A stretch of DNA of 64,000 bases, taken from assembly GCF_025244685.1 (NCBI RefSeq), contig NZ_CP104202.1:746323-810322 (forward strand), given 5' to 3'. The position numbers and the translations under genes were made by a program. This document shows positions 57,157-64,000 of the stretch, piece by piece. The notes beneath the pieces are model-generated. The model was not told the origin of the DNA. It did no database searches and saw only the letters and a list, made by a program, of their open reading frames with translations. How positions within the stretch are numbered: the first letter of the stretch is position 1; every line of letters starts with the position of its first letter. This stretch comes from Chlorobaculum sp. MV4-Y (GTDB lineage: Bacteria > Bacteroidota > Chlorobiia > Chlorobiales > Chlorobiaceae).

Positions 57157-58435
57157 CCGCTTGAAACCGGCCCTCGCCTTCCGGGGCGTCACCGCCGGAT
57201 ACAAGGCCCGCACGGTGCTGCGCAAGGTCGATTTCGAGATCGCCGAAGGGGAGTTTGTCTCGCTGATCGGCCCGAATGGCTCTGGCAAGAGCACCATACT
57301 CAAGACCGCCACCGGCCTGTTGAAGCCGCTCGAAGGGTGGGTCGAGGTGTTCGGGCGCGAGGTTTCGACGCTCAAGCCGCGCGAGCGGGCCTCGCTCATC
57401 GGTGTGGTGCCGCAGAAGCTCGAATCGCCGATGGCCTTCACGGTTGGCGAAATCGTTATGATCGGGCGCAGTGTTCGCGGGCGCTGGGGCGGGCCGGATG
57501 CCGGGGACTACGACAGCGCCGAACGGGCGATGATCTACACCAACGTGCTCGACCTCAAGGATCGCCTCTTCAACCAGCTCAGCGCGGGCGAACAGCAGCG
57601 CACGGCGCTGGCGATGGCGCTGGCGCAGGAGCCGCGCATCATCATGCTCGACGAATCGATCGCGCACCTCGACATCAACCACAGCCAGGAGGTGCTGCGC
57701 ATCCTGATGAACATCAACCGCGAAGAGAAGATCACGGTGCTGCTGGTCAGCCATGACCTCAACCTCGCCGCGCAGATTGCCGACCGGCTGATGCTGATCG
57801 ACAAGGGACGGCTCGTGTGCAACGGCTCGCCCGGCGAGGTGATGCAGGAGGAGTTGCTCCGGCGCGTCTATGATTGCGACCTGCGCGTGCGGCAGGATCC
57901 GTTCAGCGGCAATCCGGTGGTGAGCGGTGTGCTCGACGCGGCGCTGCGCCGACCGCCAGCGCGGAAGCGGCTGCACGTCATCAGTGGCGGCGGATCGGGC
58001 ATCGAGCTGTTCCGGCGTCTTCTCATCGAAGGGTTCGACGTGACCGCCGGAGTTCTTAATCGGCTCGACTCCGATTCGGAGGCCGCCCGCGCCCTCGACA
58101 TCCCCTGCGTTCTCGAACAGCCTTTCTCGGCCATCGGTGGCGACGCGCTTGCAGAGGCGCGGCAGATGGTCGAAGCGGCGGATGGCGTCGTCGCCGGACT
58201 CGTGCCTTTTGGCCCTGGCAACCTCGTCAACCTCGACCTCGCCCTTGCGGCGCAAGCGGCGGGCAAACCGGTGTGGCTGGCGGCGGGCATCGCCACGCGC
58301 GACTATACCCCCGGCAAAGCGGCGGTGGCAAAGGCCCGCGAGCTTTGCGACGGCGGCGCGGCGGAGTGGTCGAACATTCACGAACTCATGGCCCGGATCA
58401 AAGAGACCTGGCCGCAACCAGAGGCGCAGCAGTGA
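57140..58435 (+). CDS. btuD: Cobalamin transport ATPase fused to an extra Rossmann-like domain
   Basis: The 431-residue protein has an ABC ATPase at about 10-255 with Walker A GPNGSGKST (44-52), signature LSAGE (147-151, unlike the usual LSGGE), Walker B IIMLDES and the switch His at about 205. Beyond this a 155-residue domain (about 277-431) starts RLHVISGGGSGIELFRRLL and contains AADGVVAGLVPFGPGNL, suggestive of a nucleotide-binding fold. Similar extensions occur on some BtuD-like ATPases; the role is unknown. A regulatory or corrinoid-related function is possible. Confidence 0.88.
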   Translation: MPGSTDRLKPALAFRGVTAGYKARTVLRKVDFEIAEGEFVSLIGPNGSGKSTILKTATGLLKPLEGWVEVFGREVSTLKPRERASLIGVVPQKLESPMAFTVGEIVMIGRSVRGRWGGPDAGDYDSAERAMIYTNVLDLKDRLFNQLSAGEQQRTALAMALAQEPRIIMLDESIAHLDINHSQEVLRILMNINREEKITVLLVSHDLNLAAQIADRLMLIDKGRLVCNGSPGEVMQEELLRRVYDCDLRVRQDPFSGNPVVSGVLDAALRRPPARKRLHVISGGGSGIELFRRLLIEGFDVTAGVLNRLDSDSEAARALDIPCVLEQPFSAIGGDALAEARQMVEAADGVVAGLVPFGPGNLVNLDLALAAQAAGKPVWLAAGIATRDYTPGKAAVAKARELCDGGAAEWSNIHELMARIKETWPQPEAQQ

Positions 58436-58436
58436 T

Positions 58437-59228
58437 ATGAAGCAGTACCCGTTCAGGCTCGGCACCTCGTCCTACATCATTCCGGACGACATTCTGCCCA
58501 ACATGCACTACCTCGTGGGCAAGGTGGAGGACGTCGAACTCGTGCTCTTCGAGTCCGACGAATTCAGCAACCTTCCCTCGCCGGAGGTGATCGCGGAGCT
58601 TGTCGGGCTGGCTGCGGAGCACGGCCTCACCTATTCGGTGCACCTGCCGCTCGACGTCTATCTCGGTAACCCCGACCGCGTGGAGCGTGAGCGCTCGGTG
58701 GGCAAGTACCGCAGGATTATCGATCTTACCGAAGCGCTGCCGAAGTCTGCCTTCGTGATGCACTTCGAGGCGGGCAAGGGGGTGGATATCAACGATTTTT
58801 CCGACGCGGAACGAGCGCTTTTTGTGGAAAGCCTCGCCGACTCCGCGCGGATGCTTCTCGGCGGCTGCGGTTATCCCGCCAGCATGTTCTGCGCCGAAAA
58901 CCTGAACTACCCCTTCGAGCTTGTCTGGCCGGTGATCGAGCAGTTCGGCTTCTCGGTAACGCTCGACGTCGGCCACCTTGAATATTACGGCTTCCCGACT
59001 GCCGACTACCTCGACCGCTATCTATCGCGCACCAGAGTCTTGCACATGCACGGCACCACGGAAGGCCGCGACCACAACTCGCTCGCGTACATGCGCCCTG
59101 AAGCGCTCGACCTGGTGGTCGAAGCGTTGCGCAAGGCGGAGGGCGAAGCGAAGGTGTTCACGTTGGAGATATTCTCGGAGGCCGATTTTCTGTCGTCTGT
59201 CGAGACGCTTGAACGATTTTCATCATGA
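58437..59228 (+). CDS. cbiR: Cobamide remodelling hydrolase CbiR-like (TIM barrel)
   Basis: The 263-residue protein belongs to the AP endonuclease 2/xylose isomerase-like TIM-barrel superfamily: LGTSSYIIPDDILPN at the start, SVHLPLDVYLG, VMHFEAGKG, CAENLNYPF, TLDVGHLEYYG and LHMHGTTEGRDHNSL, with His, Glu and Asp metal ligands. CbiR proteins cut the nucleotide loop of cobamides so that the lower ligand can be changed. Position between btuD and cobU supports this. The ATG at 58437 follows the btuD stop by one base. Confidence 0.78.
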   Translation: MKQYPFRLGTSSYIIPDDILPNMHYLVGKVEDVELVLFESDEFSNLPSPEVIAELVGLAAEHGLTYSVHLPLDVYLGNPDRVERERSVGKYRRIIDLTEALPKSAFVMHFEAGKGVDINDFSDAERALFVESLADSARMLLGGCGYPASMFCAENLNYPFELVWPVIEQFGFSVTLDVGHLEYYGFPTADYLDRYLSRTRVLHMHGTTEGRDHNSLAYMRPEALDLVVEALRKAEGEAKVFTLEIFSEADFLSSVETLERFSS

Positions 59229-59271
59229 TCCGAACCATCGCTGATTCATCAAACCCAATTCAATCGAGCCC

Positions 59272-59799
59272 ATGCCTGAAGTAATTTATGTGACCGGCGG
59301 AGCACGGAGCGGGAAGAGCAGTTATGCGCTTCGGCTTGCGGAACCCTACGAGTGCCGGGTCTTTCTGGCCACCGCCGAGGCGTTCGATGGCGAGATGCAA
59401 CGGCGCATCGACAAGCACAAGGAGGAGCGCGAGGGGCAGTTCACCACCGTCGAGGAGCCGCTTTTCATCGACCGCGCTTTGCGCAATCTCCCGGAAGGAA
59501 CCGGCGTGGTACTGCTCGATTGCCTGACCGTGTGGCTGGGCAACATGATGCACCACCTCGGCGCGGAGTCGGCAATTGCTGAACGGATCGACGCACTGCT
59601 CGACGTCCTCAAAGAGCCGCCGTGCGACATCATCCTCGTCTCCAACGAGGTCGGCATGGGCATCGTGCCGGAAAACGCGATGGCCCGAGAGTTTCGCGAC
59701 CTGGCCGGAACGCTCAACCGCAAGGTGGCCGAACGCGCCACGCAGGCGTACCTGCTGTGCAGTGGTTTGCCGCTTGTGCTCAAAAATATTCATTCGTAA
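59272..59799 (+). CDS. cobU: Adenosylcobinamide kinase/guanylyltransferase
   Basis: The 175-residue protein has Walker [13 protein letters not shown], the guanylylation region [17 protein letters not shown] (with the His), [13 protein letters not shown] and [21 protein letters not shown]. It phosphorylates and guanylylates adenosylcobinamide. It begins 43 bases after cbiR and precedes cobT. Confidence 0.94.
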   Translation: MPEVIYVTGGARSGKSSYALRLAEPYECRVFLATAEAFDGEMQRRIDKHKEEREGQFTTVEEPLFIDRALRNLPEGTGVVLLDCLTVWLGNMMHHLGAESAIAERIDALLDVLKEPPCDIILVSNEVGMGIVPENAMAREFRDLAGTLNRKVAERATQAYLLCSGLPLVLKNIHS

Positions 59800-59818
59800 C
59801 CATCAAACTGTACCATCC

Positions 59819-60880
59819 ATGAACGACCGTTTTCAGCAGCTTCTCGCCTCCATCAAGCCTGTCGATATGTCGCTTTCGGGCGCGATTCAGGCTCATCTCG
59901 ATGATCTCACCAAACCTCAGGGGAGCCTTGGGCGGCTCGAAGAGATTGCCATGAAATATTGCATCGCCACCGGCACGACAAAGCCTTCGCTGTCCAAAAA
60001 GAAGGTGTTTTGCTTCGCGGGCGATCATGGCGTGGCAGCCGAGGGCGTGTCGGCCTATCCCGCCGAGGTGACGCCGCAGATGGTTTATAACATGCTTGGC
60101 GGCGGGGCAGCCATCAACGTGCTGTCGCGGCATGCCGGGGCCGATCTCGAAATTGTCGATATGGGGGTGAATCACGACTTCGCGGAGCATCCGATGCTGC
60201 GCCGCTGCAAGGTAAAGCATGGTTCGGCGAACATAGCCGAAGGCCCGGCGATGAGTGTCGATGAAACCCTGCAGGCGATCATGAGCGGCGCGGAGCTGGC
60301 CATCGAGGCGCGCGAGCAGGGGTACGAATTGCTCGCGACGGGCGAGATGGGTATCGCTAACACGACGCCCGCAACGGCGCTCTACTCGGTGCTGCTCGAT
60401 ATGCCGGTGAACGCAATCACCGGGCGTGGCACTGGCATCGACCACGAGCGGCTCCATCACAAGATCGCGGTGATCGAGAAGGCGATCGAGGTCAATCGCA
60501 AGAGCCTCGCCACCCCGCTTGAAGTGCTGGCGGCGCTGGGTGGCTTCGAGATTGCGGGCATCTGCGGGCTGATTCTCGGCGCGGCGTCGGTTGGAATGCC
60601 GGTGGTCGTCGATGGTTTTATCTCCAGCTCGGCGGCGGTCTGCGCCATCAAGCTTTCGTGCAAGGTGAGCGACTACCTCTTTTTCAGCCACCTCTCGAAC
60701 GAGCAGGGGCACCGCGCGGTGATGCAGAAGCTCGGCGCGAGGCCGATCCTCGACCTCGATTTGCGGCTCGGTGAGGGCACCGGCGCGGCGATGGTGATGC
60801 AGGTGATCGAGGCGGCGGTGAAAATCTGCAACGAAATGGCTACCTTCAGTTCGGCGGGAGTTTCCGGCAAAAACGACTGA
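59819..60880 (+). CDS. cobT: Nicotinate-nucleotide-dimethylbenzimidazole phosphoribosyltransferase
   Basis: The 353-residue protein has [58 protein letters not shown] and the C-terminal [11 protein letters not shown], typical of CobT, with Glu as catalytic base in the last motif. It makes alpha-ribazole phosphate from DMB supplied by BluB. It starts at ATG 59819, 20 bases after cobU. Confidence 0.94.
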   Translation: MNDRFQQLLASIKPVDMSLSGAIQAHLDDLTKPQGSLGRLEEIAMKYCIATGTTKPSLSKKKVFCFAGDHGVAAEGVSAYPAEVTPQMVYNMLGGGAAINVLSRHAGADLEIVDMGVNHDFAEHPMLRRCKVKHGSANIAEGPAMSVDETLQAIMSGAELAIEAREQGYELLATGEMGIANTTPATALYSVLLDMPVNAITGRGTGIDHERLHHKIAVIEKAIEVNRKSLATPLEVLAALGGFEIAGICGLILGAASVGMPVVVDGFISSSAAVCAIKLSCKVSDYLFFSHLSNEQGHRAVMQKLGARPILDLDLRLGEGTGAAMVMQVIEAAVKICNEMATFSSAGVSGKND

Positions 60881-60884
60881 GAAC

Positions 60885-61772
60885 ATGGACTCTTTTCTCG
60901 AAATACAGCGCCAGCGGGCCGACAACGACAGCAAGTTCATCGACTGCAACGGCTTTCGCGTGCACTACAAACTCTATGGCAGCGGCAAGCCTCCGTTTAT
61001 CGTGCTACTGCATGGCAGCTTTCTGAGCATTCGTTCGTGGCGCGACGTGGCGGTTCCGCTCGCCGAGAACGCGACCGTGCTCGTGTTCGATCGCCCGGCC
61101 TTCGGGCTGACTTCGCGCCCGGTGCCGTCCCGATCCAACGAGGCGCGATACAGCCCCGAAGCGCAGAGCGACCTCGTCGTGGCGCTGATGGACAAGCTCG
61201 GCATGGATCGTGCGGTGCTGGTGGGTAACTCCACCGGCGGCACGCTGGCGCTGCTGACGGCGTTGCGCCATCCGAAGCGCGTGCAGGGCCTCGTGCTTGT
61301 CGGCGCGATGATCTACAGCGGCTACGCCAACAGCGAGGTCCCCGCCGTGATGAAGCCCTTCATGAAAGCGATGTCGCCGGCGTTTTCGCGGTTGATGAAG
61401 TTCATTATCACCAAGCTTTACGACAAAAACATCCGGGGATTCTGGCACGTCAAGTCGCGCCTGTCGGACGAGACGCTTGCCGCGTTCCGGAGCGATCTGA
61501 TGGTGGGCGACTGGTCGCGCGGCTTCTGGGAGCTGTTCCTCGAAACGCACCGCCTCCATTTCGACAAGCGCGTGGCTTCGGTCTCGACCCCATCGCTTGT
61601 GGTGACGGGCGAGTACGATCTTACCGTCAAGACCGGGGAGAGTTTCCGGCTGGCTAAAGAGTTGCCGAGGGCGGAGCTGCTTGTGATTCCTGATTGCGCC
61701 CATCTGCCGCAGGAGGAGAAGCCGTGCGAGTTCGTCGACGGCGTGCGCGCTTTTGTCGGGAGGCTCGCCTGA
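60885..61772 (+). CDS. Alpha/beta-hydrolase in the cobalamin operon
   Basis: The 295-residue protein has the oxyanion motif LHGSFLSIRSW, the nucleophile elbow GNSTGG, the acid at GEYDLT and the catalytic His at CAHLPQEE. It begins 4 bases after cobT and overlaps cobS by one base (TGATG), so it is tightly embedded in the cobalamin operon. Its substrate is unknown. No alpha-ribazole phosphatase (cobC) is seen in the window, and this gene sits where one could be expected; the alpha/beta-hydrolase fold makes a direct substitution unproven. Confidence 0.82.
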   Translation: MDSFLEIQRQRADNDSKFIDCNGFRVHYKLYGSGKPPFIVLLHGSFLSIRSWRDVAVPLAENATVLVFDRPAFGLTSRPVPSRSNEARYSPEAQSDLVVALMDKLGMDRAVLVGNSTGGTLALLTALRHPKRVQGLVLVGAMIYSGYANSEVPAVMKPFMKAMSPAFSRLMKFIITKLYDKNIRGFWHVKSRLSDETLAAFRSDLMVGDWSRGFWELFLETHRLHFDKRVASVSTPSLVVTGEYDLTVKTGESFRLAKELPRAELLVIPDCAHLPQEEKPCEFVDGVRAFVGRLA

Positions 61773-62536
61773 TGGTGCGCGGCCTGGTGACCGCGCTCCG
61801 CACGCTGACCATTCTGCCTGTGCCTGGTCGGGAGGCCGAGCGATACAGCGACTCGCTCTACTGGTTTCCGCTCGCCGGTCTGTTGATCGGAACGCTCGAA
61901 ACGCTGCTTGCTCGCTTGGGGGTGCTCGCCGGGTGGTACGAAATGGCTGCGATGCTTGCGCTTGGCGGCGGCATCATCTTCACGCGGGGATTGCACGCCG
62001 ATGGCCTCGCCGACTTTGCCGACGGCTTTTTCGGCGGGCGCAACCGCGAGGCGTCGCTGCGCATCATGAAAGACCCCAACGTCGGCTCCTTCGGTTCGCT
62101 GGCGCTGATTTTCGTGATGCTCTTCAAATTTGTCTGCCTCCTCGAACTGGTTCGGTACCAGGCGTTCGGCACGATGATGGCTGGCGTGCTGCTTGCCCGC
62201 ATGGGGCAGGTTCTGCTCGCTTCGTCGCTGCCCTATGCGCGGGCTGAAGGCGGCACGGCGACCGCCTTCGTTGAGGGCGCGGGATGGCAGCATCTTGTTG
62301 TTGCGATCGCCTCGGCATTTGTGCTCTTGCTCTATCCGACAGGCTTCGGTTGGCAACGGGCGCTTTTTCTGATTGCGAGCGCCGTCGCCTCGACGCTCGC
62401 GCTCGGCCTTCTGAGCCGCCGCAAGATCGGCGGCGTCACCGGCGACGTGCTCGGCGCGTGCAGCGAACTGACCGAGGCGTTCGTCTGGTTCGCCGCCGTG
62501 CTCTCGATTCGCTTTCCCGTTTTCGACATGACGTGA
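61772..62536 (+). CDS. cobS: Adenosylcobinamide-GDP ribazoletransferase (cobalamin synthase)
   Basis: The 254-residue membrane protein has the N-terminal LRTLTILPVP, the Asp-rich GLHADGLADFADGFFGG motif that binds metal and substrate, and KDPNVGSFGSLAL. It joins adenosylcobinamide-GDP and alpha-ribazole (phosphate) in the last step. It is the last gene of the operon, followed by a weak hairpin. Confidence 0.94.
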   Translation: MVRGLVTALRTLTILPVPGREAERYSDSLYWFPLAGLLIGTLETLLARLGVLAGWYEMAAMLALGGGIIFTRGLHADGLADFADGFFGGRNREASLRIMKDPNVGSFGSLALIFVMLFKFVCLLELVRYQAFGTMMAGVLLARMGQVLLASSLPYARAEGGTATAFVEGAGWQHLVVAIASAFVLLLYPTGFGWQRALFLIASAVASTLALGLLSRRKIGGVTGDVLGACSELTEAFVWFAAVLSIRFPVFDMT

Positions 62537-62564
62537 GCGCCGGGCAGTCGCGGCGGCGCTTTTC
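62536..62564 (+). terminator. Possible terminator of the cobalamin operon
   Basis: AGCGCCG pairs with CGGCGCT and is followed by TTTT. It begins at the last base of cobS. The T run is short, so the call is tentative. Confidence 0.5.
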
Positions 62565-62642
62565 GCCGGAGCGTTGCTATTCAGCAGGCAGATGGTTATT
62601 ATGGGGGCGCATTATTCATTTCAATTCTAAGCAGATATTTCT

Positions 62643-63050
62643 ATGAGCAGCGATTTGATCGTGACGTTTGGCGGCGGCAAGAAGGTCAATGCCGATTTCA
62701 GGGGATTCACCATCAAGACCGACCAGTCGGTGATGGCTGGTGGCGAAGGTTCCGCGCCTGAACCGTTCACCCTTTTCCTCGCCTCGATTGGCACCTGCGC
62801 GGGTATTTTCGTTTTATCCTTCTGCCAGAGCCGCGGCATTCCGACCGATGGCATCAGGGTTGTCCAGAGCCACGAGCCGAGACCCGACGGACATGGTATC
62901 GGCAAGATCACCATCACCATCGAGCTGCCCCCCGATTTCCCTGAAAAGTACAAGGGTGCGGTGATCAACGCGGCCAATCTCTGCACGGTCAAAAAGCATA
63001 TCATGGAACCTCCGGCCTTCGAGGTCAAGACCGAAACCGTCGGTTCCTGA
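62643..63050 (+). CDS. OsmC/Ohr-family protein
   Basis: The 135-residue protein has the OsmC pattern: N-terminal beta-strands, EPFTLFLASIGTCAGIFVLSFC, and a second Cys in NAANLCTVKKHI. The two conserved Cys support thiol peroxidase-type chemistry against organic hydroperoxides, although many OsmC-like proteins lack a proven activity. A role in oxidative protection would suit the oxygen-related genes in the window. Confidence 0.82.
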   Translation: MSSDLIVTFGGGKKVNADFRGFTIKTDQSVMAGGEGSAPEPFTLFLASIGTCAGIFVLSFCQSRGIPTDGIRVVQSHEPRPDGHGIGKITITIELPPDFPEKYKGAVINAANLCTVKKHIMEPPAFEVKTETVGS

Positions 63051-63147
63051 TCGTTTTGCCGTTTATCGATCATTGATTTTTTTCCGTTGGAACCAGCTTC
63101 TGGTTTATCTGCCGGGAGCGGATTCCCGTTTCAAATGACACTCCGCT

Positions 63148-63609
63148 ATGAAAAACTCTCGCGCTGGCAGACCGCTTCAGAGCCGCTCTGTCGAAGAGAT
63201 TCCCGGCGTCACCTGCTTTCTGCCCGAAGGCGTTCCTCCATCGCGGCTCCAGAACGTCGTGCTTTCGGTCGATGAGGTCGAGGCGTTGCGGCTTGCCGAT
63301 CTCGAAGGGATGTACCATGCCGCCGCCGCTGACAAGATGAAGGTCTCGCGCCAGACCTTTGGCCGCATTATCAAGTCGGCTCGCAAGAAGGTGGCCGATG
63401 CGCTGGTCGGAGGCAAGACCATCTGCATCGAGGGGGGAAAGATCACCGGCAGCTGCTTGACCGGCGAGTCGGAGGAGCCTGCCGTCTGCATCTGCCTGCA
63501 TTGCGGCTACGAACAGCCGCACGTGCCAGGCGTGCCCTGCCGGACGGCGAACTGCCCGCATTGCGGCAAGATGCTGATTCGCAAGGGGAGGCACAGCAGT
63601 GTCGATTGA
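63148..63609 (+). CDS. DUF134 DNA-binding protein with C-terminal zinc ribbon
   Basis: The 153-residue protein has the DUF134 sigma-like HTH region VVLSVDEVEALRLADLEGMYHAAAADKMKVSRQTFGRIIKSARKKVADAL. A second part has CLHCGYEQPHVPGVPCRTANCPHCGKM, a zinc ribbon-like Cys array. It is probably a transcription regulator. It overlaps the following alcohol dehydrogenase gene by 11 bases. Confidence 0.82.
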   Translation: MKNSRAGRPLQSRSVEEIPGVTCFLPEGVPPSRLQNVVLSVDEVEALRLADLEGMYHAAAADKMKVSRQTFGRIIKSARKKVADALVGGKTICIEGGKITGSCLTGESEEPAVCICLHCGYEQPHVPGVPCRTANCPHCGKMLIRKGRHSSVD

Positions 63610-64000
63610 AAGGTCAATGGATTTTTCAGTTCTGCCGACGCCGCGTATCCATTTCGGTGTGGGCACGCTCTCGAAACTTCCGGCTCTCGCCGCCGCGTAT
63701 GGGCGGAACCTGCTGCTTGTTACGGGCCGCCAGACGTTGCGGCGCTCAGTTGCGGCGTTGGGACTTCTCGATGAACTCAGCCGCGTCGGCTTGGAGATTG
63801 CCTGTCTCGAGGTCGAGCGCGAGCCGTCGCCGGAGCTGATCGACGAGGCGGTGTCGCTTGGTCGCGACAAGCCGTTCGACGTCGTTGTGGCCATCGGCGG
63901 TGGCAGCGCCGTGGATGCCGGAAAGGCGATCTCGGCGATGCTGCTTCAGCGCGAGCAGGTCGAGCGTTTCATCGAGGGACAGCCCGGTTTCACGCCCCAC
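63599..64000 (+). CDS. Iron-containing alcohol dehydrogenase (3' partial)
   Basis: The frame starts at GTG 63599, well placed after GGGGAGG, with an ATG at 63617 as alternative, and runs off the end of the window. The 134 residues seen include LPTPRIHFGVGTLSKLP and VVVAIGGGSAVDAGKAI, the nucleotide-binding region of the group III metal-dependent alcohol dehydrogenases. It would oxidise or reduce a small alcohol/aldehyde with NAD(P). The metal-binding His residues lie beyond the window. Confidence 0.85.
   Translation, partial: MSIERSMDFSVLPTPRIHFGVGTLSKLPALAAAYGRNLLLVTGRQTLRRSVAALGLLDELSRVGLEIACLEVEREPSPELIDEAVSLGRDKPFDVVVAIGGGSAVDAGKAISAMLLQREQVERFIEGQPGFTPH

Overview
The window looks like chromosome from a green sulfur bacterium (Chlorobi, probably a Chlorobaculum-type organism). 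The pointers are a chlorophyll-synthase-type prenyltransferase, a tandem pair of small 2[4Fe-4S] ferredoxins, a geranylgeranyl-reductase-family flavoprotein, an Flx-Hdr electron-transfer operon and a large cobalamin cluster. This assignment rests on gene content and protein motifs; no database search was possible.

Layout. 1-10.8 kb: the end of an unknown protein, a LOG-family protein, a glycosyltransferase, a (bacterio)chlorophyll synthase, small membrane and enzyme genes, an orphan antitoxin, a D-Ala-D-Ala carboxypeptidase with a histone-like tail, two ferredoxins, PhoH, HldD and a sigma-factor-like protein. 10.9-14.1 kb: hisC, an rRNA/tRNA methyltransferase, an alpha/beta hydrolase and pth. 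14.2-21.3 kb: an operon read on the minus strand as hdrC-hdrB (fused), hdrA, flxD, flxC, flxB, flxA. It encodes a cytoplasmic NAD(P)H/ferredoxin/disulfide complex, and its first gene needs a -1 frameshift at A_AAA_AAC. 21.5-30.6 kb: mscL, alaC, nnr, purL and secA; secA is also interrupted by a -1 frameshift near its 5' end. 30.8-35 kb: small exported and membrane proteins, a geranylgeranyl reductase homologue and two TPM-domain proteins.

35-62.5 kb is dominated by cobalamin genes in two divergent blocks. The minus-strand block is nudix-btuF-cbiA-ATPase. The plus-strand block begins with a B12 riboswitch and reads btuB, btuF2, bluB, cobQ, cobD-like aminotransferase, cbiB, cobO, btuC, btuD (fused to an extra domain), cbiR, cobU, cobT, alpha/beta hydrolase, cobS. 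Together they cover corrinoid uptake, corrin ring amidation and adenosylation, lower-ligand synthesis, nucleotide-loop assembly and probable remodelling of foreign cobamides through CbiR.

Between the two cobalamin blocks (about 38.2-48.1 kb) lies an accessory segment. It holds an IS630-type element that has split an HNH endonuclease gene, a complete bo3-type quinol oxidase operon (cyoABCD) with divergent cyoE, an SQR-like flavoprotein and a dispersed palindromic repeat that also occurs near the left end of the window. An E. coli-type heme-copper quinol oxidase next to an SQR-like enzyme is unexpected in an anaerobic phototroph. It suggests an acquired sulfide-to-oxygen respiratory or oxygen-protection module. 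The O2-dependent enzyme BluB in the neighbouring operon fits an organism that meets some oxygen.

62.6-64 kb: an OsmC-family protein, a DUF134 regulator and the start of an iron-containing alcohol dehydrogenase. Three genes (hdrCB, secA, the transposase) are frameshifted at A runs. Each could be recoding, real mutation or homopolymer miscalling, and this needs settling before any is interpreted.
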